The translations under genes were made by a program, and so were the position numbers. Shown one piece after another: positions 1 through 12,362 of a stretch of DNA of 64,000 bases. This DNA is from Magnolia sinica (taxonomy: Eukaryota > Streptophyta > Magnoliopsida > Magnoliales > Magnoliaceae): positions 78,426,177 to 78,490,176 of the forward strand of contig NC_080582.1 in assembly GCF_029962835.1 (NCBI RefSeq). Reading direction: 5' to 3'. Under the pieces are notes generated by a model, which was not told where the DNA came from, searched no databases, and saw only the letters and a list, made by a program, of their open reading frames with translations. Numbering within the stretch: the first letter of the stretch is position 1; each line of letters opens with the position of its first letter.

Positions 1-330
1 CATGTACCAAGTTGGATTTCGGGTCGAGTCGAGTCGAGTCGAGTTACGATGTGTACTTGAACTCGACTCTGTATGAGTTTGGATTGGACGAAGTCAACTT
101 GACTCGGATGGACTCATCCACTCAGTTCGAATCAAGTCATATCTAAATAAGTCGGACGAGTCAAGTTTGCTACATGTGTTAATGATGATTTGATGGGCCA
201 CACAAACTCTAAACAGGACCATTCGATCAAATGTAGTTTTTGACCATTTTACCATCCCACATGACTTTAAGATGGGCCTATATCTGAGATTTGGGCCAAA
301 CCCATGGGGGCACATCTGATAGAATGGGTG
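1..330. repeat. Fragment of GAGTCGAG-rich hAT-like MITE and flank
   Basis: The window opens inside degenerate GAGTCGAG and GACTCG repeats like those in the elements at 15412, 20846 and 35452. The left end lies outside the window, so no terminal repeat can be tested. Confidence 0.45.
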
Positions 331-1737
331 GATCTCATGCGCTAGCGCAAGTCAGGCCTCCCTAATGCCCTAATGCCTTAAGAGTCACGCTAACATTTCT
401 GATGCAATGATTAAGGTGATTGGATTATTGCAAAAAAAAAAATGTTAATTGAAGGAAAACTTAGAGCCAAGAAATTACATAGAAGATACACTCTATGTTT
501 CTCTCATAATCATTTTAGCTTTTTAAAACTGGCCAACTGAATTATGGAACTCCCACCTATTAGCTCAAGGGCATGCTTGGATTCAATGAAAAGAAAGAAA
601 AATAAACATTTTTTATTGTTTGTGAATTTTTTATTATTATTTATTTATTTTTGTGAATTAGTAGGAAACATCATTTCTCATATTCTGTTCTTGTTAGAAA
701 ATTAATGAATTTATTTTCTCACATTTTACCCTAAAATAGGCATTTTTCCAAAGTTTTAAAAAAAAAAAAATGAATTTTTCAAGAGTTAATCAAATTTACA
801 CTACCACCGATCTCAAATCACCCCACATGTACTTTTATCCATCGTTACTTGGGCATACGCGTAAAAAGCATACATATGCTACATATGCCAACTTTATGTT
901 GTCCATCTTCTTTTGTATTACACATGCTACCATGCATCTTTCACTATATATAGAAATTAAGTGCCAACATATGTCACATGCTGTGTATCTTCAATTATTC
1001 TGTGTTATATGTGACAACATGCCATGCGTGCCCATGTGCTTATATGAACATCCGACCATCTATCTTCGAATGTTTATGTGTCAACTGTGTCAATGAGTCA
1101 CTTATACCACATGTGTCATTATAGACCTTCAAGCACCTTTCATGTGTAGTTTTTGACACCATTAAGTTGAAGCACACTTAACCTCTCATGTGTCATACGA
1201 CACCATTAAGCTGAAGCACCCACAAGTGTCAAAGTCTATCTTCAATCATTCCATAAATGTTACATTTTAACCTGACACATGCCAACAACTATTAGGAAAA
1301 AAAAAAATGCTAAACAATAAACTTAAAAACATGCCTTTAATTTTGTATGTAAATCACATTTAAAAACAAATGTGAAAAGAAAAAACCCATGGAAAACAAA
1401 AATATTATTTTCCACAACTTTACAGAAATAAGGCTTTTCTGGAAATACCGTCTCCTTTCTAATGCTTTCCACGAATCTAAACCTTGAGGGTATTTTGGTC
1501 ATTTGTTCTCTCATCCTTTCTTCCGTGACGAATGGCTAGATGAGGTGACTAGGATAGCCAACCTTCTCCACACGACACGGTTTTCATCACAAAGATACTA
1601 CCTTCTCCACGCGACACGGTTTTCATCCCAAACCGCTTACATGTTAAGCTATGGTTGGATAAGGAAATTGTAGACCCCACATGAAGGTCCCACGCGCCAA
1701 GCACTTCTATACTTCCCTTTCTTCGTTTAACGCCTGA
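331..1737. other. No gene recognised; AT-rich sequence with short direct repeats
   Basis: No conserved protein is visible. Two short duplications are: a 21-base unit GACACCATTAAG(T/C)TGAAGCA near 1155 and 1199, and a 28-base unit starting CCTTCTCCAC at about 1562 and 1601. The 108-residue frame at 770-1096 has no recognisable domain. Confidence 0.5.
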
Positions 1738-2077
1738 GGCCCCGTTTGTTAAATCTGAAAGCTGAAGTACAAATCTGAAATATGAAGCCTGAATATGAAA
1801 TCTGAAGCCAAAAAGCTTGTTTGGTAACTATGGCTGAAGTCTGGAAATTAAGTACCGAATTTGAAACAATCTATTTATTAACAAACATCTAAAATGCCTG
1901 AAATATGTTAATTTGACACATTTGCCCCTATCAATCTCCCATTTGGAAATGCGTAACATTATAAAGAAATTATTTTTTATTAAATGAAAATAAAATTAAT
2001 CTATTTAATTCAAATAAACTATAAAGTACTTAATAGAAAATTAAAATATCATTATTCATAAAAATAGATTAAAAAAA

Positions 2078-2760
2078 TTAATGATTTGCATGTACAAGTG
2101 TGGCGGCAATTTCTTCACGCATATTGGATATAATAGTTTGTTCAAAGTTTCCAATTACTCCTTCTACTTCAGGTATATCATTCTCTAATGCAGTATTCAT
2201 CTCCGAAAGAATATTTTCATCATTGTATTGTTGGAAGAGTGGATCAGAGATGGATTCTTTTCTGATGTAGTTGTGTAGTGTCATGCATGCAATAATAATG
2301 TCTCTTTGTGTCGGGAAGGAATATGGTGTCATCCGCTTCAAAATTACAAAACGCGCCTTCAACACGCCAAAAGACTTTTCGATTACATTACATAACTTTG
2401 CATGCATATGATTAAAAAACCCTCTTTACTAGTAGGCCGCACACCACTACAAAAGTCACCCAACCAATACCGAACATTACGGTATGGTGCCATAAATCCT
2501 CTTGTGTGAGTGTAAGCAGCATCAACCAGATAATATTTATTTACATAAAAACAAAGGACATTTTAGCAAAATTTCAAGTTATAATTTTACCAAGTTATAT
2601 GAAAAAATATATTAAATATTACCAGGAGGGGGCAATGGAAATTTCTTTGTTGGATCAAGCACAACATCCATAAGGACCCTTGAATCATGTGCCACCCCTT
2701 CCCATCCAGCTATGATATATGTAAAAATCATATTAAAGTCACAGATGGCCATAACATTCT
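2078..2760 (-). pseudogene. PIF/Harbinger transposase (DDE_4-type nuclease) remnant
   Basis: Read in pieces on the minus strand: QNVMAICDFNMIFTYIIAGW then EGVAHDSRVL at 2760-2625, an intron-like gap starting GTAATATT at 2624, YYLVDAAYTHTRGFMAPYRN at about 2548-2490, and an open frame NVIEKSFGVLKARF to the stop at 2078. These are the C-terminal landmarks of the family, including the Asp of CDF, the Asp of LVDA and the Glu of NVIE. No AG acceptor is visible before YYLVDA, so splicing is probably lost. The N-terminal half is missing; the sequence runs into a MITE at about 2765. Not functional. Confidence 0.75.
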
Positions 2761-3113
2761 GAGCACAAAATTGAACAGGATTCAAGACTCAAGTGGGCCG
2801 TACTAAAGGAAAAGGTATTTAGGAAAATTCCTACCATTGAAACCTCCCTAGTTCGACAGTGATGTTTACATGCCATCCATACCGTTAATAACGTCATTCC
2901 TACTGGAATGAACTGAAAGCACAAATTTTAGCATGATTCAAAACTTCAGTGGCCCCACCAATATTTCAACTGTGGATGTTTAATTATCTCATTTTCGGCC
3001 CACTTGAGCATTGGATACGGTTCATCTTTCACCTTATGTCCTAAAATGAACTCATAAAACGAATGGACGGTGAGGATTTCTCACAAACATCCCAATGGGC
3101 CCCACCTGCATTC
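2735..3113. mobile_element. Mutator-type MITE, subfamily with GATTTCTCACAAACAT end
   Basis: This copy shows the core order: AAGTGGGCC, CCTACCATTGAAACC, GTGATGTTTACATGCCATCC, CCTAAAATGA and a closing AATGGACGGTGAGGATTTCT. It ends near GGGCCCCACC. Left bound is blurred by overlap with the transposase remnant. Confidence 0.5.
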
Positions 3114-3221
3114 CCAGCGTAGGAACTTCCTGCGAAAGGTTTTCGCAGGAAATCCGCGTCCAAGACGAGCATCGACGCTTCTTGTGGTCCGAGTTGTACA
3201 AACGGTTCAAAGAGATCAAAG

Positions 3222-3658
3222 TTACATGGGCCCTACAATAATGTATTTATTATATCCACACCATTCATCAAATTTTTGAGATCATTTTAGAGAATTATCC
3301 AAAAAATGAATCATATCCAAAACTCAAATGGACCACACCAAAAATAGCAGCGAGATAATGATTTTCACCATTAAAAAATTCGCAGGTCCCATTGTAACGT
3401 TTATTTTCCATCTAATCTATTGATAAGGTCAAAAATATCTAGATAAAGAGGAAAAACAAATTTCATATTGATCCGAAACTTCTGTGACCCCGAAAGGGTT
3501 TCAATGGTAGACGTTCAATCCCCCACTGCTTTTTGCAGTGTGGTCTAGTTTATCTTTAGATCTGTCTTATTTTTCGACTCAAGCCTTATGACGAGTTCGA
3601 AAAATGGATGGATGGTTTGGATATAACAAATACGTCATGATGGGACCCACAGAACTTG
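3222..3658. mobile_element. Mutator-type MITE copy (GTGGGGCCCACC family)
   Basis: Start resembles TGGGCCCTACAATAATGTAT and the end is GTCATGATGGGACCCACAG, its approximate reverse complement. The inner landmarks ATCATTTTAGAG, GGACCACACC and CCATTAAAAA are in family order. It lies inside the Harbinger relic. Confidence 0.6.
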
Positions 3659-3715
3659 CTAACGTTAATACACTAGCCAATCTGCTTCCCAATCCATCCT
3701 AGGCTCCCAGCCCAT

Positions 3716-4178
3716 CCGCTTCGAATGCGGATTGCATCCTACCCCCACCCGGATGGTCCAAGCAGGGCTCTGTGGGGCCCATCGTGATGTAAGTGTTTTA
3801 TCTAAGCCGTTCATTGTTTTTCTCATATTATTTTAATATTAGATGCGAAGGATGAAGCAGGTCCACAGCTTCAGTGAACCACACCAAAGGATGCTGCAGT
3901 GATAATGACATCCATCATTGAAACCTTTCTAAGGGCCACCGTGATGTTTTTTTTACCATCGAACCTATTCATTAGGTCATGTAGACGTGGATGAAGTGAA
4001 AACACAAATATCAGCTTGTTCCGAAACTTCTCCGGCACTCAAGAAGTTTTTAACGGTGGACGTTCAATCCCCACTTTGTGGTCCAATTAATCATTAGACC
4101 TACTTAGCTCACACCTTAAATGATCTGAAAAAGTTGATGGACGGTGTGGATCAAACACATAAATCATGGTGGGGCATA
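3716..4178. mobile_element. Mutator-type MITE copy with GCGGATTGCATCCTACC outer end
   Basis: Left outer end GAATGCGGATTGCATCCTAC is followed by core TGTGGGGCCCATCGTGATG; right core is ATCATGGTGGGGC at about 4165. The outer type matches the element at 58249-59051. Confidence 0.6.
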
Positions 4179-4529
4179 AAGAAGTTTCACAGGTTAAAGG
4201 TTGATTTTGTATTGTGCAAACAATTTAAAAGAAAAAATTGTCGTATTAACTTGAAAAGGGGTATTCTTGGAAGCAAAAATTTTTGTTTAATGAAAAATCA
4301 CAGAGTGCATTCAGCGTTCACCATTAAGCTAGACTCCTATCACGGAAAGAATTCAGCGAAAAACCACTTAGCGTTTTCCGTCTTCCGCATTAACAACGCA
4401 TTAACAAACACCACTAAACACGGAATATTTTTCCAATTCCGCGTTAAGTGCAAAAATTCAACGTTAAAAAACATGGCCTAAGTTGGGTATCTTAATGAGT
4501 TCATATAATATTTAGGAATGCGGGTGGTG

Positions 4530-5250
4530 GCTTGGGTGGGCTCTACCTTGGTGTTGATATACAATCCATCCCGACCATCAGGTGTGTCGCACTATGTTAG
4601 GCCTGTCCCCAAAAATTAGCACCATCGATAATTTAAGATGGCCACATGATTGGAAAATGTATACAAGACAATGTTCAATGTCTGAACTATTTTCCTTGGT
4701 GTGGCCCACCTAAATCATGGATGAGCTTTAGTTTTGGAAATCATGCCTATATATTGCTTTGGCATCTAATGGTTAGAGTAGATTTTATATAATTTTCATT
4801 GTGGTCCTCGTAAGACTCAACAATGGATGTCTCTCTTGCAATTGTTTCCTTTGCCATGGCTCGTAAGAATCACACGTCAACCTGATTATTTCGTTGTTAA
4901 CCTAATGTGGGATTACGCCTTTAATGGTCTGAGTAGATCTCACATACACATCACAATGGGCCCATAAACATTCAAGGATTTCCCTTATTATAACTTTTTT
5001 GGGAAAGCCTTTAATAAAGAGGGACCATTGATTTTATATGAGGCCTACCGTAATGCAGTGGGTAGAATCCACTCCACTTATTAGATGTGTAATTTGACGT
5101 TACGGTCATGGACAAAAAACTCAGGTTGACCCATGATTTAGGTGGGTCAAAAACCATTGGGAGAGAGATGTTCAACCTCGATATTTACAGGCCCATCGTG
5201 ATGATTATATAAAATCCACTCCAACCATTACATATCATACCAAAACTTAG
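4530..5250. repeat. Foldback repeat of a separate MITE family
   Basis: Both halves contain TGGGCT or GGCCCATC blocks followed by TATA-AATCCACTCC-ACCAT motifs in mirrored arrangement, with a pivot near TTTTTTGGGAAAGCC at 5000. Bounds are approximate and I could not find a target duplication. Confidence 0.35.
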
Positions 5251-5489
5251 GCCTCGTATCCAAACATCAAATCCATCCATTGTTAAGGAGCGCCACATGA
5301 AGGGAAATAGTTTGGAAGTTGAGTGTTACCTTGGACACTGCTTTCAATCCTATGATCCACCTAAAACACCAATTGGGCTGATTTTTGGGCCCTGCGCCTA
5401 ATATGGAGAAAAGAACAATAAGAGCCTCAGTTCGGTATGTGTTCGATATGGTTTCTTTTTCATTGTTCACAAGGAGTTGAGATCCCTCT

Positions 5490-6370
5490 ATCTTTCAAGA
5501 TGTAAAATCTAGAAAGGATGGCAACATGTGCATGTCGGCCATAGTAGATGAGATGAAATTTCTACATAGGAATCAGACATGGGAGTTGGTGGAACTTCCA
5601 AAATGTCAGAGGGCTATAGGGATGCCGATGGCTACAAAGGACAAGAATGGGATACTCTTGCTTAAGTCTCAGTTAAGTAAGGAGTTTGACACGAACGATC
5701 TGAGCACTGCGAAAAAGATCCTAAGCATAGAGATTCACAGATACTAAGAGTCTGTGAAGCTGTGGCTTTTCAGAAGGGAAATGTGCAAAAGTTCCTAGAG
5801 AGGGTCCACATAGAAGGTACTAAACCAGTTACCAATCCTATAGAATGTCACTTTAATTTGTCAGTTAGGTCATGTTCAAGTATAGAAGAGGAGATTTCAG
5901 AACTGTCATGGGTTTTATACGCGAGTGCAATGAGGAGTCTCATGTATGCAATGGTTTGCACGAGGCTGGATATCTTATAGGTAATTAGTGTGGTTGGTAA
6001 ATATATGGCGAATCTATAGGAGTATTGGAATATTGTTAAGTGGATGCTCAGGTATGGGTTTGAGTCCTTACCTCAATGGTAGATTTTAAGGAGTTTCAAC
6101 ACAAGGTCTTGGGTTTAAGACCCATATGTGGTGAAATCCCACTATGGCGTGCGTGCGTGTGTTAAAAAAAAAAAAAAAAAAAGTGGATGCTCAAGTATCT
6201 CAAGGGCACAATCGACATTGGAATCATGTTTGGGGGATATGGGACTTCAGGTAAAGTTATAGGCATTTAGATTCAGATTATTCATATGATCTGTACAACA
6301 TGAGGTCCACTATAGGATATGTTTTCACACAAAATACAGGAGCTCATTACTTCCAGATAGATTCTGTTTT
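5490..6370 (+). pseudogene. Copia-1 pol remnant (reverse transcriptase and RNase H pieces)
   Basis: Readable blocks include AIVDEMKFLHRNQTWELVEL, LLKSQLSKEFDTNDL, AKKILSIEI, FLERVHIEGTKPVTNPIE and YASAMRSLMYAMVCTRLDIL. Then come KGTIDIGIMFGGYGTSG and MRSTIGYVFTQNTGAHYF. The order follows Copia pol, but the central reverse transcriptase including YVDD is deleted between RAIG (about 5622) and the KSQLSKEF block. Several stops and shifts are present. Confidence 0.8.
6038..6198 (+). mobile_element. SINE copy 1 (tRNA-derived) with 18-bp target duplication
   Basis: The body 6056-6180 is flanked by AAGTGGATGCTCAGGTAT (6038-6055) and AAGTGGATGCTCAAGTAT (6181-6198), 17 of 18 identical. It has an A-box-like TACCTCAATGGTAGAT and a B-box-like GGTTTAAGACC, and ends in a poly(A) run. 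It sits in Copia-1 pol, whose frame continues on both sides. It is related to the copy at 15242. Confidence 0.82.
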
Positions 6371-6778
6371 TATAACACCCTGGATTCCAAAGGCAGAGTA
6401 ATGCTCGACTCCTGAATCCCGGGTGTCACTTATGTTTTGCGGAAGCGAGTTCTATAGTTTGTTTTACTTGGCATGTGAGCATTTAAGAGATTTACAATGG
6501 ACTATGTGACATACCCCGGATTAAATGCAGAATTTAACTCAAAATACAACTAACAAGAAAATGTATATATCCAGTGTACGAGACTACATCCCAACAAAAA
6601 TACATGTAGTTCCAATATACGAAACGTATAGGCCCAAAATTTCATCGCTACCCCTAAGGCGACCTACAATGGCCCGCCTAGGAGCTGGAAATATGAAAGC
6701 TCCTCCTCCAAGTCTATGGATGCCTCATACAATGCGTCAGACTCAGTGATACCTACATCTTAAATAGGGTCTGGTTGG

Positions 6779-6794
6779 TGTTTTAAAACACCGT
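6779..6794. repeat. Perfect palindrome GGTGTTTTAAAACACC
   Basis: This 16-base palindrome is also present at about 50952-50967, flanked in both places by a conserved CACTCCCACTCT/AGAGTGGGAGTG tract. It marks homologous positions of the two LTR-like insertions. Confidence 0.7.
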
Positions 6795-9792
6795 CCTAGA
6801 GTGGGAGTGAGTGATCAACTCAGTAGTTCCATTAACATCAAGTTACACAAGTTATCAAATTCACCTAATAAAAAGTAATTTAAGTGTACAATCCTTAGAT
6901 ACTTTTGTTAATGCGCATGCATGGTATTATGATATGATGCATGCCATCGCCATTCAACGCTCTCTCAAGCGACTCCATCTATACATTCGCATGTAACCAA
7001 CACTCTGTCTATGCAACCTCGACAGCCGAGTCGCTAACCTAACTAATGCAATGCAACAATGATCATGTTAGCCGAGTGTTTAGTTATGTTTATTCGTCCA
7101 GCAAGATTGGGAAAACTGAGGCACTCCCACGAAATTAATGCCATAATCCAATCGCGAGGCCTAGGGCGGCCGTAGCAGCCTTATGCTTGCAATCCTTGAT
7201 CTGTCTGGGTTCGTCACTCCTAGCTGAACTCATACGAAAGGCGGGTTTGTAAATTGGGTTGCTCGCGGTCACTACGGGGATGCTCGTCACCCTAGCGTAG
7301 ACAAACAACTCGAGTATAGTGTCTCATACCACCATGTTGGGCTCACAAGACTTGTGGATCGTATCACAGCGGTTGTAAGTGGGCGTTCCAAGGGCGTGAG
7401 GTGTCTCAGGTTTAAACATGCATGATCATACATGGTGAACACACATAGTTGGCCAACTAGTGGACTAATTTAGCTGACTCAGGCGAACTATGGCGCAACC
7501 GGCACTGGGTAAGCATCTCGTGTACTCCAACTACTGTCGGTTGTCCGTCTTCTGCCCAAATGAGTCGTATTGGCCGAGGGCAGCCGATCCAATAAGGCTG
7601 CCCTGGTGAGTTTTTTTCGCTTGTTGGCCAACCCAATTGACCAATAGACTAAAATTTAATAATATGCCACAAACATTTATATTTCAAGAATAGACAAACA
7701 TGCATGTCAGTAATCCAGGATATCTTAGTTAATATGGGTAATCAATTGAAAATGCAGGAGCATTATTCAATCATTGCAGAATTCACAACATTAAAGTAAT
7801 TAGGTGCATGTGTCAGGGGAAAATGTAGAGCATATGGGCATGAAATTTTCAGTAGAGACAATCTATTCTAACATGCATTCAATGATCATTTATTCTAGGC
7901 AAGCTACAAGTCATGGAGGATGTTCCAACTATGAATTTCTCATTTGTTTAGCATGCAATTTTCAAATTTCACTACACAATCATCAATTGCTACATAGGTT
8001 CGATAATCGACAACTTAAAGGTAATGGTCCACACCTAAGAGTAGTCCGTAGGATTTCTAGCACTGCCACTAGGATTCAGGTTCGCAGATGGGTGTATCGA
8101 AGCCCTGCACTGATAGGATTATGTCACGCCGCGAACTCAAAAACCGGACTCACAAAATTTTTTTCACCGAATCCGGCGCCGACAGCCTCTGTAGTACCCT
8201 ATTCTCGGCTCTCGGCACCCATACACCAGGTTCCTATCCTGGGATCCTACAAGGAAGATTTTAAACATGATTTTGATTCAGTATAAGCATAACCATAAGC
8301 ATAACCCACGAACAATAACCACAAAAATACCATCACAAAATCCACTATGATCAAAAACTTTGAGTACAATGCGTATAAAAAGGAAATACAAGATAATGAA
8401 AATAACAGAAACCCCATAAGCTTGACTGCACACTCCAACTGCGGCGAGGCTATGGCTACGTCCTGGCGTCACGTGCACTTATAGAAAGCTTAGAGGGTGG
8501 TGTAAGTGTGTGCGTAGTATGAACGTGCTTGGAATGCAATGCCAGAGTAATGCGGAATCATGCTGATGGGTATATGAATGCAATTAGCCGTACCAAGGCT
8601 ATGCAGTGCAAGATATGAATGCTATCGGCCATATCAACACCATGTGATGCGAGATACAACTCAAGCATGCAAATCCTCATCTAAATCCTCATACAGCTTA
8701 GCAAATATCAGTACAGTTCTCATTTTGGATAATCATCAAGGTCTAGTACACTCTATGCCAGCTTGTCGTCCCTATCCGAACACACAACTAGGAGAGTGGA
8801 AGAGACCCGCTATCCACCTGTCAATATTGGGCCCAGCCCGTCGATAGCGAACTCATTCCTCAAGCTAGTCAAACTCAACCTAGAAATTGCCCCCTTACTC
8901 AAGCAGGTAAGGTCACACTCCTTTCCAATAGACTACGACACAGTGGAAGACGCGGCCTATTGGTATACGGCCCTCGCGCGCTCATGTATCTACTCGGTCT
9001 CGATGTTGGAGTCATCCTCTGGTACCATCGGGTTTAGGAATTTTCACTCAGGGACATCTATGGCGCCCTGATGCTAGAAACAGTATTTTCGGTATCCAAT
9101 CCAGCCACCCATGATGTGTCTGTGGAGGCTATGGCCCTAATGTCGTTAGGGCATACAATAATCATAATCACATAAATGCAAGTACATGAATCACCCTACC
9201 AGACATGCAACAATCCTGCGCGTACCGCGGGCTCATGAAGGGCAACTCCGCCTATCAGGGAGCCCATAAACAATCTGCCCAAAGGCATATGCTATGATCA
9301 GTCACTCCTCATATCAAGCATACATATGATGCGTATGAGCATGAATCATGGATCTATACTAAACATGTTATATGGTGATGAACTCTTTTCATAGCGAAGA
9401 TGGGCCTAGACGGCCTACACACTACAAGTATGGGCCTATCAATGGGCCCTAGGGAGAGTGATAATGTGGACATTTAACCAACATCATCCTTACAATGTGG
9501 ACATCAAACCATCATTATTCCCAAGGCACGGCCTACCATGAACATCATTACATAAATCATGGTGGAATCACATGCAATGGGCCTTATGTACATCCCGTTG
9601 GGCGGCCTCGACCCAAAGGTTCCAAATACATCAAATGGGCCGCATCACATGGGCCTCATATATATCCAAGTGGGCCTCATATATCACATCGAGCCTAATC
9701 AAATGGGCCGAAACGATAGGCCGAATCAACTAGGTCAAGTCGAATGGGCCAAGTTCAAATAGGCCGAACCCAACTCATCTATTTTTAGAAAT

Positions 9793-9794
<2 letters not shown>

Positions 9795-9865
<71 letters not shown>
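9795..9865. repeat. (AT)n microsatellite
   Basis: About 35 dinucleotide units, inside the LTR-like insertion and directly at the truncated left edge of a MITE. Confidence 0.95.
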
Positions 9866-9867
<2 letters not shown>

Positions 9868-10190
9868 GAATCATATCAAAAGATCAACTGGACCACACTC
9901 TAAGTAACAGTGGTGACAATGATTTCCACCATTAAAATCCTCAAGGCCCACCATAACATTTATTTTCTATCCAATCTAATTGTAAGGTCACACATAAGAA
10001 GAAAAACAAATCCTCTATTAGTCCAAAACTTCTGGAATCGAAGGGTTTCAATGGTAGATGTTCAATCCCACTGTTTCTATAGTGTGGTCCATGTGGTACT
10101 AGATCTGTCTCATTTGCCTCAAGCCTTAAGGCTAGCTTGCTAGTGGATGGACGGTTTGGATGTAACTCATACATCATGGTGGGTCCCATA
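9866..10190. mobile_element. Mutator-type MITE, left-truncated at (AT)n
   Basis: The copy starts in mid-family (AACTGGACCACACT) and reaches a full right end, GATGGACGGTTTGGATGTAA then TCATGGTGGGTCCCA. The (AT)n run replaces the left arm. Confidence 0.6.
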
Positions 10191-10194
10191 GGGA

Positions 10195-10632
10195 TACACA
10201 ACATGGATAAAGCATATACCTTATGGTGGGGTCCCCTGCCGTCCAGCAGCCCAGCCAAAATGGTTGGAGGACATACATAAAACACATACATCATAGTGGG
10301 TCCCACCGTCCAATGGTGTGGACGGTGTGGGTAAAACACATACACCATAGTGGGTCCCACATGGGGCCCATCATAATGTTTCTCCGCCATCCAATCTGTT
10401 AATAAGGTCACACGGACTTTGATGCAGAGGAAAAACAAATTTCATATGATCCAAAACTTTTGTGACAACAGAAGGGTTCCAATGGCAAACGCTCAGTCCT
10501 CACTATTTCCTACCGTGTGGGCCACCTGAGCTTCACCTATGGCTGATTTTTGGAGGGCCCACTGCCCTAAGAGGCCCCATCAAAATGCACGGTGTTGTTG
10601 TTCCCACACATCACGGTGGGGCCCACGGCTAG
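10195..10632. repeat. Clustered fragments of Mutator-type MITE ends
   Basis: Four copies of the right-end motif (ACACATACA-CAT-GTGGG-CCCA) occur close together at about 10215, 10285, 10340 and 10605, with one inner segment (10360-10560) between. This looks like repeated insertion or rearrangement into the same spot. Confidence 0.5.
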
Positions 10633-11279
10633 GACCTACCCATCTACCCACGTAACAGCGCAAGACGTTATGCGTCCTCTGTCAGTAGCAGCAGCAGCAG
10701 ATGTTGTCTCATATATATCAATATATATATATTGAAAAAGGGGTTTTCTTGTGGTTTTTCCAAGGTGGGGCCCGCATCAGGTGAATCCAACCTAACCACT
10801 GGATTCCAGTACTCAAGACGGACCAAACAAGCCTAATATGCAATGTGTTTTGGCGGGTAAAAACATCAAGGTGGATTTCGAGGGTAAAAATCACTGTTTT
10901 CGACGCTATGGCCTACCAGAAAATCGGATTGGTTTCATTTTTTGGCTCAACGCCTCAAATGACTTGGGAAATAGGATGGACAACGTGGATTAGATCCATA
11001 CATCAAGGTGGGCCTGTATAAGCAGCCCACCGAAAATTTTAAACCAAGCTGATATTTTTGTTTTTCACGTGCAACATCCAGACCCTGCTAGACGGTCTGG
11101 ACAGTGGACGTCCAGCAGGTTCTGGGCTGCCCCATCTGGCCATCATGGGGTCCACCTAAGATTTGTGTTTCCATCATCCAGACCCTCAAAAAGGAAGGAG
11201 TAGCAAGGTGGGCTGGTCCCCATATTTGGACAGCCATGTGGTCCGTTGGATGGACGGTCCGGATATCATGTACACTCAT

Positions 11280-12362
11280 CAAGTGGGCCACAAAATATGA
11301 GAAGGAGAGAGAGATGAGAGACGATGATGGAGGGACCCCGCCACTATAGACCCCTCATGGTTACAACACATACATCATAATGGGTCCCACCTATAAGTGG
11401 GCCCTCAAATGCAAATTGACGGTAGATCACCTATCTATTGGCCTCCTTCTTGGTCCCTTAGCCTCCTTAGCTCATTGCCTTCAATGTTGATAGAGGTAGA
11501 TGATGAATGAATGGTTGAGATGTGAGATGAGAGGGTGAGTCAAAATTGTTGTTTTGGGAAAGCTTGGAAAGGCTTGGACGTGTGGTATTTTGGGTTGTTT
11601 AGGAGGTTTGAGAAATGAGAGAGATAGAGAAGTGATGGGATGATATGGGATGGGTGTGATGGGTGATGGGTGGAGTGATGGATGAAGTGATGCAAGAGTT
11701 GACTTTGGGATAGCTTGTGTAAGAGAGAGGTAAGGGTCGGGAATGGGTTACTTGTACTTGACTTGATGTGTGATGTGTACTTGATTGATGGGATTGATTG
11801 ATTGATTGATGGGATTGATTGATGGGATAGGTCGTAGAGATTTTTTCAAAATTCACAACGCATGGCATTTCCCTCGAGATGAACGCGGGCCCACATCTCC
11901 TGTCCTAGGTATCGGATCGGTGCACGAGTCGCGGGTTGCTAAGATACAAGTTTCAGGTTGAGTCGACTGAGGTATGCAGGATTCGGCTTAGGATCGCGTG
12001 TAAACGTCGAATATGAGTCGAGGGTTGCCAGAATTCGACCGGAAGGGCCACGGAAGCCTACGGAACGGAACGGTACGGTTTAGGATACAGGCCTTACAGA
12101 TTATCTTGTAAGGGCGCATGCAAACGACCTACAAGGCTGAAATTTGAAAGGGCTAGAGGATTACCTTTCTATCACCGGTGGGCTGCTCTCTATGGTGGGG
12201 CGCGATTACAGGGTCCATTGTGGGCAGCGGCAAGAGAAATTTTTCCCAAATCAGCTCCCCCAAGAAACTCCTTCTTCCACTTCTCCCCACTCCCTCTCTC
12301 CCTTGCAGCTGAAAATTCGTATGGGAGTGAGGGAGTGAATTTATGGGCCTTATATAGCCCAA
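11280..12362 (-). other. Leader-like part of the LTR-like insertion
   Basis: On the minus strand, the segment 12310-12150 has a purine-rich leader (GGGAGAGAGGGAGTGGGG), then a stretch ending GATAGAAAGGTAATCC that looks like a splice donor. The same order appears at 49319-49512 in the other insertion. In LTR elements this could be the transcription start region. The GATT-rich stretch 11780-11830 is a short tandem run. No protein recognised. Confidence 0.35.

Larger units (their letters stand above)
1738..4478 (-). mobile_element. PIF/Harbinger transposon, decayed, with target duplication
   Basis: The left end starts GGCCCCGTTTGTTAAATCTG. The right end, reverse-complemented, starts GGCCATGTTTTTTAACGTTG; about 17 of 23 terminal positions match. 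The flanking triplets are TGA at 1735-1737 and TAA at 4479-4481, one base from the TAA/TTA duplication that PIF/Harbinger elements make. It carries a minus-strand transposase remnant (2078-2760). At least two Mutator-type MITEs have since landed inside it. Confidence 0.65.

Noticed and set aside
9941-10438. 165-residue minus-strand frame
   Set aside because: Translation of Mutator-type MITE ends; similar GPTMMYV-like strings recur wherever the MITE core occurs.
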